This document shows positions 27,233 to 35,388 of a DNA stretch of 64,000 nucleotides, in pieces. Within the stretch, counting starts at the first letter, position 1, and the number at the start of each line of letters is the position of its first letter. The DNA is taken from assembly GCA_023251135.1 (NCBI GenBank), contig JAHEZJ010000011.1, positions 62,001 through 126,000 on the forward strand, given 5' to 3'. The DNA is from Flavobacterium sp. Lineage in GTDB: Bacteria; Bacteroidota; Bacteroidia; Flavobacteriales; Flavobacteriaceae. The notes under the pieces were generated by a model that worked only from the letters and a program-made list of their open reading frames with translations, did no database searches and was not told where the DNA came from. The position numbers and the translations under genes are program-made.

Positions 27233-29782
27233 ATGAATGCATTTATGATTTATTTGCCAATCGTTATGGCAATTTTAGGATTACTTTTCATGGGAATAAA
27301 AAGGGCTTGGGTTTTAAAACAAGATGCGGGCGACGGAAAAATGAAAGAGATTTCAGAACACATTTACGAGGGAGCCCTCGCCTTTTTAAAAGCAGAATAT
27401 AAATTATTGACCATTTTTGTAATTATTGCCAGTATTGCTTTAGCCGGAATTACTTTTATCCCGGGAGTTAAAACGCATTTATTAATAGTAGTAGCTTTTA
27501 TATTTGGAGCTTTATTTTCAGCTTATGCCGGTAATATCGGGATGAAAATAGCCACTAAAACTAATGTTAGAACTACACAGGCAGCCCGAACAAGTTTACC
27601 GCAGGCTTTAAAAGTTTCGTTTGGCGGAGGTACCGTAATGGGACTTGGTGTTGCAGGTTTAGCTGTTCTTGGACTTACAGGTTTTTTTATCATTTTCTTT
27701 AACCTTTTATCAGGAGGGGTGTGGAAAGACACCGAAACAATGACGGTTGTTCTTGAAACATTGGCCGGGTTTTCGCTTGGTGCGGAATCCATTGCTTTGT
27801 TTGCAAGAGTAGGAGGAGGTATTTATACCAAAGCTGCCGATGTTGGTGCCGATTTAGTAGGTAAAGTGGAAGCCGGAATTCCGGAAGACGATCCTCGTAA
27901 TCCGGCTACAATTGCGGATAACGTAGGAGATAACGTAGGAGACGTTGCGGGTATGGGAGCCGATTTATTTGGTTCGTATGTAGCGACAGTTCTGGCCGCA
28001 ATGGTTTTAGGAAACTATGTGATTAAAGATATGGGAGGCAACATTCAGGATGCTTTTGGAGGAATTGGCCCTATTTTACTTCCAATGGCAATTGCCGGTT
28101 TCGGAATTCTATTTTCGATTATCGGAACGACACTGGTAAAAATATCCGATGATAATGCCAAAGAAGCACAGGTACAAAAAGCTTTAAATATAGGAAACTG
28201 GGTTTCAATTGTTTTAACCGCAATTGCCTGTTTCTTTTTAGTGCAGCATATGCTGCCGGAAACGATGCAAATGAGTTTCTTCGGAGAAGGATCCAAAGAC
28301 ATCTCATCCATGCGTGTTTTTTATGCCACATTGGTCGGATTAGTGGTGGGTGGAGCTATTTCATCAGTAACCGAATATTATACCGGATTGGGAACAAAAC
28401 CGGTGATGGCGATTGTACAAAAATCGTCAACAGGTGCCGGAACAAATGTAATTGCAGGTCTGGCGACCGGAATGATTTCGACCTTTCCAACCGTTTTATT
28501 ATTTGCTGCTGCCATCTGGATTTCTTATGCTTTAGCAGGATTTTACGGAGTGGCTTTAGCGGCTTCTGCAATGATGGCTACAACGGCTATGCAATTGGCA
28601 ATTGATGCTTTCGGACCAATTTCAGACAACGCCGGAGGAATTGCCGAAATGAGTGAATTACCAAAAGAAGTGCGTACGAGAACTGATATTTTGGATTCAG
28701 TTGGTAATACGACCGCTGCAACAGGAAAAGGATTTGCCATTGCCTCAGCGGCTTTAACGTCTTTGGCATTATTTGCAGCTTATGTGACTTTTACCGGAAT
28801 TGACGGAATCAATATTTTTAAAGCACCGGTTTTGGCCATGTTATTTGTGGGTGGAATGATCCCTGTAGTTTTCTCGGCATTGGCGATGAACTCTGTTGGA
28901 AAAGCAGCGATGGATATGGTCTATGAAGTACGCCGACAGTTTAAGGAAATTCCGGGTATTATGGAAGGAACCGGAAAACCGGAGTACGGTAAATGTGTCG
29001 AAATTTCTACAAAAGCGGCTTTGCGCGAAATGATGCTTCCGGGAATTTTAACCATTGGTTTTCCAATTGCAATTGTATTATTAGGCAAATTAGTTTATGC
29101 AGACAACAATCAGTTAATAGCTGAAATGTTAGGAGGATATATGGCCGGAGTAACGGTATCCGGAGTACTTTGGGCTGTTTTTCAAAACAATGCCGGTGGT
29201 GCCTGGGACAATGCAAAAAAATCATTTGAAGCCGGAGTTTTGATCAATGGTGAAATGACCTATAAAGGTTCTGATGCGCACAAAGCAGCAGTAACGGGAG
29301 ATACAGTTGGAGATCCGTTTAAAGATACATCAGGGCCTTCTATGAACATTTTAATCAAACTGACTTGTTTGATCGGTTTGGTAATTGCACCTATTTTAGG
29401 AGAAGGACATTCGTCTTCAGGAACGACCGAAAAAGGGACTTGTTGCAAAATGGAAATGCATGCAGCTGGTGTTTCAAAATGTGGTGATTTCTCTGCGATG
29501 AGCAAGGAAGAATGTATTAAAATGTGCAAAGAAAAAGGCTGTTCTGCAGAAGAAACCGCAAAGTGCCTGTCACATTATGATGCCAACGGAAAATACGTTC
29601 ACCAAAAAACAGATTGTTTTGATACTACAAAATACAGTAAAAAAAGAGTAGAAGTTAACTTATCCACTGCCAACGGTGTCACAGTAGGAACGGTAACCAA
29701 AACCGAAAACGGTAAAACCACTACAGAAGTTTTTGAAGGAACAGAAGCCGAAGTAAAAGCAAAAATCGAAGCAGTAAAATAA
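27233..29782 (+). CDS. hppA: Ion-pumping membrane pyrophosphatase with Cys-rich C-terminal extension
   Basis: An 849-residue protein. The first about 725 residues form the multi-span pyrophosphatase that pumps Na+ or H+. Substrate-site motifs are GGGIYTKAADVGADLVGKVEAG, DDPRNPATIADNVGDNVGD and GDTVGDPFKDTSGPS. Alanine in VGNTTAATGKG is the K+-dependent form. The normal protein ends around PILGEG. Here about 124 residues follow, with eight cysteines (TCCKMEMH, KCGDFS, EECIKMC, KGCSAEE, KCLSHYD, TDCFD) and a Thr/Lys-rich tail. Both termini of the family face the periplasm, so the extension should too. Its role is unknown. Confidence 0.95.
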   Translation: MNAFMIYLPIVMAILGLLFMGIKRAWVLKQDAGDGKMKEISEHIYEGALAFLKAEYKLLTIFVIIASIALAGITFIPGVKTHLLIVVAFIFGALFSAYAGNIGMKIATKTNVRTTQAARTSLPQALKVSFGGGTVMGLGVAGLAVLGLTGFFIIFFNLLSGGVWKDTETMTVVLETLAGFSLGAESIALFARVGGGIYTKAADVGADLVGKVEAGIPEDDPRNPATIADNVGDNVGDVAGMGADLFGSYVATVLAAMVLGNYVIKDMGGNIQDAFGGIGPILLPMAIAGFGILFSIIGTTLVKISDDNAKEAQVQKALNIGNWVSIVLTAIACFFLVQHMLPETMQMSFFGEGSKDISSMRVFYATLVGLVVGGAISSVTEYYTGLGTKPVMAIVQKSSTGAGTNVIAGLATGMISTFPTVLLFAAAIWISYALAGFYGVALAASAMMATTAMQLAIDAFGPISDNAGGIAEMSELPKEVRTRTDILDSVGNTTAATGKGFAIASAALTSLALFAAYVTFTGIDGINIFKAPVLAMLFVGGMIPVVFSALAMNSVGKAAMDMVYEVRRQFKEIPGIMEGTGKPEYGKCVEISTKAALREMMLPGILTIGFPIAIVLLGKLVYADNNQLIAEMLGGYMAGVTVSGVLWAVFQNNAGGAWDNAKKSFEAGVLINGEMTYKGSDAHKAAVTGDTVGDPFKDTSGPSMNILIKLTCLIGLVIAPILGEGHSSSGTTEKGTCCKMEMHAAGVSKCGDFSAMSKEECIKMCKEKGCSAEETAKCLSHYDANGKYVHQKTDCFDTTKYSKKRVEVNLSTANGVTVGTVTKTENGKTTTEVFEGTEAEVKAKIEAVK

Positions 29783-29787
29783 TACAC

Positions 29788-29820
29788 CTATCCTAACAGG
29801 TTTTTAAAACCTGTTAGGAT
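29788..29820 (+). terminator. Strong hairpin after hppA
   Basis: TATCCTAACAGGTTTT pairs perfectly with AAAACCTGTTAGGATA with a 1-base centre, so the inner stem pairs open into a small loop. The following T tract is weak (TTGGGTTTT), so it may end transcription or only protect the mRNA end. Confidence 0.65.
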
Positions 29821-29883
29821 ATTGGGTTTTAGAATCGGATAATGTATTTCTTCGTATTTTTCGATGAGGATTTCCGAAACAAA

Positions 29884-29931
29884 GAGCCATCGGCTCGGCC
29901 TAATTTTGTAGAACCGGATTTTAATCCGGTT
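29884..29931. repeat. REP-like element, two hairpins
   Basis: GAGCC-ATC-GGCTC is followed by the conserved joint TTTTGTAGAA and then AACCGGATT-TT-AATCCGGTT. Architecture and joint match the elements at 7382-7560 (TTTTGTAGCAACGGA), although the hairpin arms differ, which suggests selection on structure. Confidence 0.75.
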
Positions 29932-29950
29932 TTGAAAGATAAAAAACAAA

Positions 29951-29978
29951 AAATGCCTCTAAATATTTAGAGGCATTT
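29951..29978 (-). terminator. Intrinsic terminator of the deoxynucleoside kinase unit
   Basis: AAATGCCTCTAAAT pairs with ATTTAGAGGCATTT; the minus strand continues into TTTTTTGTT. It lies 31 bp after the kinase stop. Confidence 0.88.
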
Positions 29979-30009
29979 CTATTGGTATAAATTTGTGAAA
30001 TTCGTGTTT

Positions 30010-30624
30010 CTAGAATAATCCGTTCAGCTCGGCATCAATTCTATTAATGATATTTCCTAAGTCTTCAGGATTGTCTACGAAATTAATATTGTCAACGTCA
30101 ATAATTAATAATTTTCCTTTGGTATAGGTTTGCACCCACGCTTCGTATCTTTCATTCAAACGGCTTAAATAGTCGATTGAAATAGAATTTTCGTAATCAC
30201 GTCCGCGTTTGTGAATCTGACCCACTAAGTTTGGAATTGAACTTCTTAAATAAATTAATAAATCAGGAGCTTTTACTAAGGATTCCATTAATTCAAACAG
30301 AGAAGTGTAGTTTTCAAAGTCACGGCTTGTCATCAATCCCATCGAATACAGGTTGGGAGCAAAAATATAAGCATCTTCATAAATGGTTCTGTCCTGAATG
30401 ATTTTCTTCCCGCTTTCGCGAATTTGCAATACCTGACGGAAACGACTGTTTAAGAAATAAATCTGAAGATTAAACGACCAACGCTCCATCTGATGGTAAA
30501 AATCATCTAAATACGGATTATCAACTACATCTTCGTAATGGGGTTCCCATTTGAAATGTTTAGCCAATAATTTAGTTAAAGTAGTTTTTCCAGCTCCTAT
30601 ATTTCCTGCTATTGCTATGTGCAT
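30010..30624 (-). CDS. Deoxynucleoside kinase
   Basis: A 204-residue kinase of the dNK/dGK-dCK family. The P-loop is GNIGAGKTTL (residues 7-16). DRTIYEDAYIFA is the equivalent of the conserved ERS region, and IHKRGRDYENSISIDYLSRLNERYEAW is the LID with phosphate-binding arginines. It phosphorylates deoxyribonucleosides in the salvage pathway; base specificity cannot be read. Its ATG overlaps the upstream stop by one base (TAATG), so the two genes are coupled. Confidence 0.93.
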   Translation of the reverse strand: MHIAIAGNIGAGKTTLTKLLAKHFKWEPHYEDVVDNPYLDDFYHQMERWSFNLQIYFLNSRFRQVLQIRESGKKIIQDRTIYEDAYIFAPNLYSMGLMTSRDFENYTSLFELMESLVKAPDLLIYLRSSIPNLVGQIHKRGRDYENSISIDYLSRLNERYEAWVQTYTKGKLLIIDVDNINFVDNPEDLGNIINRIDAELNGLF

Positions 30625-31442
30625 TACGGTGTTACGATTTTATAATTTGTGATTTCTTTAGTTGTAAAAATAGATAAAATTTGGTCTTTGTAGCAGAATT
30701 TGTCAAACGATTTTTCTAAAACTTCAATTTCAGAAAATGCATTTGGGTCTGCAGTAGTAATGTCTTTAAAATACAGCAAATTAGCTTTGCTGAAAATATA
30801 CTGGTGATTGTTCACAATTTCGATAGCATCAAAATCGAGTACTTTCCCCAAAGCGGTGGTTTTTCCAAAAATAGTACACGAAAACCAATTGTTTTTTTTG
30901 TCGATCCAATAAAAAGTATTGAAATCGGTCAGGTAGTATTTTATCGATTCTGTTAAGGGTGTCGAAACGGTTTTGTATTCGTTATTCAGATAATCAAAAA
31001 GACCGATTTGCTGATTTAAACTATTGTAAACCCACAACCGATTTTGTGTCGACATTCCAATGGCAGAAGCAATAATAGGGGTATTGTTCAGCGAGAAATT
31101 AATCTCTGTGATTTTATTGAGCTGATTGTCCAGTAAAATAACGGTGTTGAAGTCTTCATAAAACAAAACTATTTTAAGCGGATTTTGTAAATCGACTTTG
31201 GTGATTGTTCCGAGTGAGACATTTTTATATTCAAAGACTTCTTTTTCTTTGATTTTGCTGAAGACATTATTTTTAATCTGATAGAAGTATCCAAAAGAAT
31301 CATAACCCAGAAACTGATCGGCAGTATTGGTTAAATGAGAAAGAGGTACCGTCTTTATTTTTTGACTTTGTGAAAAAACAGCGGAGAACGAACAGATCAT
31401 AAAAAGAAAGGATAAAAGAAATGGATGTGCCGCTCTGTTCAT
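30624..31442 (-). CDS. Exported protein of unknown function, beta-propeller-like
   Basis: A 272-residue protein when started at 31442, which gives a good signal peptide (MNRAAHPFLLSFLFMICSFS, cut after FSQ); an upstream in-frame ATG would add a hydrophobic stretch without a better signal. The mature part has repeated strand-rich units such as LFYEDFNTVILLDNQLNKI and LWVYNSLNQQIGLFDYLNNE, suggesting a propeller-like fold. I cannot assign a function. It is coupled to the deoxynucleoside kinase by stop-start overlap, a pairing that seems functionally unrelated. Confidence 0.7.
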   Translation of the reverse strand: MNRAAHPFLLSFLFMICSFSAVFSQSQKIKTVPLSHLTNTADQFLGYDSFGYFYQIKNNVFSKIKEKEVFEYKNVSLGTITKVDLQNPLKIVLFYEDFNTVILLDNQLNKITEINFSLNNTPIIASAIGMSTQNRLWVYNSLNQQIGLFDYLNNEYKTVSTPLTESIKYYLTDFNTFYWIDKKNNWFSCTIFGKTTALGKVLDFDAIEIVNNHQYIFSKANLLYFKDITTADPNAFSEIEVLEKSFDKFCYKDQILSIFTTKEITNYKIVTP

Positions 31443-31626
31443 GATGTTTACGTTTCTAAGAGCCAAATTACAAAAAACTATAGTAGAAATTGCGTAAAAC
31501 ACCGAGATTTAGACTTTGGCACTTCATAAATCGTAATAGTCTAGCCAATAGGCGATTTTGTCTATAGCATAGGGGAGTTGATATATTTAACTTTCGGGAT
31601 TTTAAAATAAACAATACATTTGAATA

Positions 31627-31634
31627 TAAGTTTG
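31627..31634 (+). promoter_or_regulatory. -7 box upstream of the GLPGLI gene
   Basis: TAAGTTTG matches TAnnTTTG, 32 bp before the ATG. No clear -33 element. Confidence 0.4.
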
Positions 31635-31665
31635 TTAGACCCTCTCACCTTTTAAAGAAAACACA

Positions 31666-32580
31666 ATGAAAAAAGTAATCTATTATATGTCAATGCTGCT
31701 TGTCGTTACACAGCTGCAGGCTCAGAAAGAATTTCAGGGAATGGCAGTTTACGAATCAAAAACACAGGCTCCGAAAATGGGAGAAATGCGTGGCAATCGT
31801 GATATTACGCCCGAAATGCAAAAGAATATTGAAGAACGAATGAAGAAAATGCTTGAAAAGACATTCATTCTGAATTTTGACAAATCGGCTTCTATTTATA
31901 AAGAAGAAGAAAAGCTTGATGCTCCGGGACAGCAGGCAGGTGGAATGCGTGTGATGGTAAATTCGTTTATGGGCGGCGGCGGAACCTTTTACAAAGATGT
32001 AAAAACCAAAACCTACACTGTAGATAAGGAGTTTATGGGAAAAGAATTCCTCGTAATAGATTCTCTGCCGAAGCTAAACTGGAAAATGGAAGCTGAAACG
32101 AAACAGATAGGAGGATATACCTGCTACAAAGCAACGGCAACGAAAGAACCAAGCAAAACCGATTTTAGAAATTTGAGACCTAAAGAAAAGGACGATAAAA
32201 AACCGGAGGCGAAAAAAGACGATGCCGGAAAAACTTCGGGAGAAACTAAAACGAACTTCGCTGACAATTTTGAAATGCCCAAAGAGATTATTATAACTGC
32301 CTGGTATTCGCCGGAGATTCCGGTAAATCAGGGGCCTGAGAATTATTGGGGATTACCGGGATTAATTCTGGAAGTAAATGACGGAAGAACTACCATTTTA
32401 TGTTCGAAAATAGTATTGAACGCCAAAGATAAAGCAGAAATCAAACCTTCTAAAAAAGGGAAAGTAATTTCTCAAAAGGACTATGACGAAACGGTCATTA
32501 AAAAAATGGAGGAATTTAGAGAAATGAACCGTGGCCGTGAAGGCGGTCCTGGCGGTGGCCCTGTATTGATAAGACGTTAA
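31666..32580 (+). CDS. GLPGLI family protein
   Basis: A 304-residue exported protein with a signal peptide (MKKVIYYMSMLLVVTQLQAQ). It carries the naming motif in NYWGLPGLILEVNDGRT near residue 225, preceded by ITAWYSPEIPVNQGPE. There is a Lys/Glu-rich central stretch and a Gly/Arg-rich tail. These periplasmic proteins of Bacteroidota are usually encoded just before an outer-membrane barrel, as here (30 bp gap). Their function is unknown; joint action with the barrel is inferred from context. Confidence 0.93.
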   Translation: MKKVIYYMSMLLVVTQLQAQKEFQGMAVYESKTQAPKMGEMRGNRDITPEMQKNIEERMKKMLEKTFILNFDKSASIYKEEEKLDAPGQQAGGMRVMVNSFMGGGGTFYKDVKTKTYTVDKEFMGKEFLVIDSLPKLNWKMEAETKQIGGYTCYKATATKEPSKTDFRNLRPKEKDDKKPEAKKDDAGKTSGETKTNFADNFEMPKEIIITAWYSPEIPVNQGPENYWGLPGLILEVNDGRTTILCSKIVLNAKDKAEIKPSKKGKVISQKDYDETVIKKMEEFREMNRGREGGPGGGPVLIRR

Positions 32581-32610
32581 TTTGTAGTGCATCACCTTTA
32601 GTTTTTTCCG

Positions 32611-35298
32611 ATGAAAAATATACTTGTCTTCGTCATTTTTTTAATGACCTCTCTTTGTGTTGCCCAAACGGTTCGTTTTGATGGTTTTATTCAGGATGAA
32701 AAAAAGAATCCGCTGGAAATGGCTAATATTATGGCTGTTAACACCGCTACAAAAGCTATGGACTCTTATGGGATTACCAACGACAAAGGAAAGTTTCAAT
32801 TGACCTTGAAGCCCAACACTTCTTATTCGATTAAAATCAGTTACCTCGGTATGAAATCGAAAGAAATTGCGATTACAACACAAAGCACCAATATCGTTCA
32901 GAATATTGTGATGGATGATGCCGGTATTGAGCTGGAAGGCGTTGAGATTGTACGTGAAATGCCTGTTTCGATCAAAGGTGATACCATCGTTTACAATGCC
33001 GATTCGTTTAAATCGGGAACCGAAAAAAAGTTGGAAGATGTACTGAAAAAACTACCGGGTGTTGAGGTAAATGCCGATGGAGAAATTGAAGTGGAAGGTA
33101 AAAAAGTCAGCAAACTAATGGTCGAAGGAAAAGACTTTTTTGACGGAGATACCAAACTTGGAGTTAAAAACATTCCGGCCGATGCCATTGACAAAATTCA
33201 GGTTCTTAGAAATTACAATGAAGTTTCGGCACTAAAAGGCTTAGAGAACGATCAGGACAATGTGGCTATGAATATTAAACTGAAGGAAGGGAAAAAGAAC
33301 TTTTGGTTTGGCGATGTAACAGCCGGAACAGGGGTTGGGGAAGTCGATAGTCGCTACATTATCAACCCTAAACTGTTTTATTACAGCCCGCAATACAGTA
33401 TTAACTTAATTACCAATTTTAACAACATTGGCGAATTGCCCCTTACCGCGCAGGATTATTTTAAGTTCACCGGAGGCTTTAAAAACATGATGAAAAAGGG
33501 CGGGAGTAACTTTAATGTATCGTCCAACGACCTGGGAATTTCGATTTTGAGAAACAATCGGGCTAAAGAAATTGAAACAAAATTTGGGGCCACAAACTTT
33601 GCCTATTCCATTACAAAAAAATGGAATATTAGCGGTTTCGGAATACTATCCGCTTCAAAAACAGATCTGGAAACCAAATCGCAAACCACTATTTTAGATT
33701 CAGGAAACGAGCAAAAAAGAGACGAGCTAACCCATCAAAAAAATAATTTGGGATTGTTTAAACTCAGTTCGACTTATAAACCCAACGACAAATTTCAGTT
33801 TGACTATGATATCCTGACAAAATTATCCAAGCAAAATGAAGACACCAATCTGCTTCGCGAATCGGTTGTAAACAATGTTTCGGCCCTGGAGACTATATTA
33901 ACCAATAAAAAGCAGGATCCGACCTCGATCAATCAGGATTTGAGTTTGTATTACACGCAGAGCGACAAGAATATTTTTGCTTTTGAAATGCAGCATTTGT
34001 ATCAGGATGAAAACCCGTTTTACAATGCCAATTTGCGCACGCAGCCTTTTGATCTGGCGGGTTATACTTCGGGACAGGCCAGAAACGATCTGAATCAGGA
34101 TCGATTTGTGAAAACCAATAAAGTAGATGCCAAATTGGATTATTACTATATGGTAACGCCAAAAAGCAACATCAATATTACGCTTGGAAATACATTTTCG
34201 TATCAGGATTTTAACTCTCACATTTTTCAGATTCTGGACAATGGAACTAAAAATGACCTGAACGATCCGGGGAATAACAACCAGGTAAAGTACAATTTTA
34301 ATGATGCATTTTTGGGGATTCATTACAAGATACTGGCAGGGAAATTTACCCTGACACCGGGGGTGAGTGTGCATACATACAACATGAAAAACACCCAATC
34401 CGGAACAGATTATTCGCAAAACTTTATTAAAGTACTGCCTGATTTTTTTGCCTTGTATCAAATCAAAAAATCAGAAACGCTGACCTATAATTTTGCTTTG
34501 TCGAATGATTTTACCGATATCAATCAGTTGGCTTCGGGTTATGTTTTGTCTGATTACAGCAGTTTGTTTCGAGGGAATCGTTATCTGGAGAATGCAACAT
34601 CACAGGTACATTCGCTGCGTTATTTCAAATACAATATGTTCAATTTTGAGAACATTTTTGCCAACGCAACCTATACTAAAAAAGTCGATGCTATTAAAAC
34701 GAAAGCAAATTTTGAAGGAATTAATCAGTCCTCGTCGCCGTATAATTCCAATCTGGCCGATGAAACTTTTACCGGAATGGGGAATTACGGACGTTCTTTC
34801 CTGAAAAACTATAAAGCTTCGGTTAACGCCAGCTTCAATTGGTCAAAATTCAATAACATTCAGAACAACGTACTGGCCACTACCGAAAGTTTTAGTCAAA
34901 GTTATACCGTAAGAGCTTCAACAAACTATAAAAACTTTCCGAACATCGAATTTGGATATAATGCACTAATTAACAAATACAGCGGCTCAACCTTTTATAC
35001 CGATAAGCCTTTTGCAAGATTGGATTATTACTTTCTGGACAGCTTTTCGTTTGTTTCAGAATATGAGTTTTACCACTACTACAATGGCAATAAAACGGTG
35101 GATAACGAATATGATTTTTTAAGTGCCAGTTTAATTTATCAAAAAAAGGACAGCAAATGGGAGTATAAAATTGCGGCGACGAACCTTTTAAACACAAAGT
35201 ATCTCAATGATGATAGCTTCTCACAGTTTTCTACAAGGGTTTCTCAATATACGGTACAGCCACGTTATATCATCTTTTCGATGAAATATAATTTATAG
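32611..35298 (+). CDS. TonB-dependent-receptor-like outer-membrane barrel
   Basis: An 895-residue outer-membrane protein. The signal peptide is MKNILVFVIFLMTSLCVAQ; a carboxypeptidase-regulatory-like sandwich covers about residues 22-105; a plug-like region contains KKLEDVLKKLPGVEVNADGEIEVEGK (in part) and KNIPADAIDKIQVLRNYNE; then a long barrel ends in RYIIFSMKYNL. It is the partner type usually found with GLPGLI proteins and is probably a transporter or surface receptor with unknown ligand. No TonB box can be pointed out with confidence. Confidence 0.88.
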   Translation: MKNILVFVIFLMTSLCVAQTVRFDGFIQDEKKNPLEMANIMAVNTATKAMDSYGITNDKGKFQLTLKPNTSYSIKISYLGMKSKEIAITTQSTNIVQNIVMDDAGIELEGVEIVREMPVSIKGDTIVYNADSFKSGTEKKLEDVLKKLPGVEVNADGEIEVEGKKVSKLMVEGKDFFDGDTKLGVKNIPADAIDKIQVLRNYNEVSALKGLENDQDNVAMNIKLKEGKKNFWFGDVTAGTGVGEVDSRYIINPKLFYYSPQYSINLITNFNNIGELPLTAQDYFKFTGGFKNMMKKGGSNFNVSSNDLGISILRNNRAKEIETKFGATNFAYSITKKWNISGFGILSASKTDLETKSQTTILDSGNEQKRDELTHQKNNLGLFKLSSTYKPNDKFQFDYDILTKLSKQNEDTNLLRESVVNNVSALETILTNKKQDPTSINQDLSLYYTQSDKNIFAFEMQHLYQDENPFYNANLRTQPFDLAGYTSGQARNDLNQDRFVKTNKVDAKLDYYYMVTPKSNINITLGNTFSYQDFNSHIFQILDNGTKNDLNDPGNNNQVKYNFNDAFLGIHYKILAGKFTLTPGVSVHTYNMKNTQSGTDYSQNFIKVLPDFFALYQIKKSETLTYNFALSNDFTDINQLASGYVLSDYSSLFRGNRYLENATSQVHSLRYFKYNMFNFENIFANATYTKKVDAIKTKANFEGINQSSSPYNSNLADETFTGMGNYGRSFLKNYKASVNASFNWSKFNNIQNNVLATTESFSQSYTVRASTNYKNFPNIEFGYNALINKYSGSTFYTDKPFARLDYYFLDSFSFVSEYEFYHYYNGNKTVDNEYDFLSASLIYQKKDSKWEYKIAATNLLNTKYLNDDSFSQFSTRVSQYTVQPRYIIFSMKYNL

Positions 35299-35350
35299 TA
35301 TTTTAAGTACAAAGTATGGACTTTCAGTACTCATTTTAATTAGAATACGG

Positions 35351-35358
35351 TATCTTTG
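35351..35358 (+). promoter_or_regulatory. -7 box before the 742-residue exported protein
   Basis: TATCTTTG matches TAnnTTTG, 31 bp upstream of the chosen ATG. It overlaps an in-frame TTG that would give a longer protein, which argues for the downstream start. Confidence 0.5.
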
Positions 35359-35388
35359 CGCGCGATATTAACAACCAAAATTTTGAAC

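Noticed and set aside
33898..34461. 187-codon minus-strand frame inside the TonB-like barrel gene
   Set aside because: Antisense shadow of a well-supported gene; the translation is rich in Ile/Arg without domains, as expected from complementing barrel codons.
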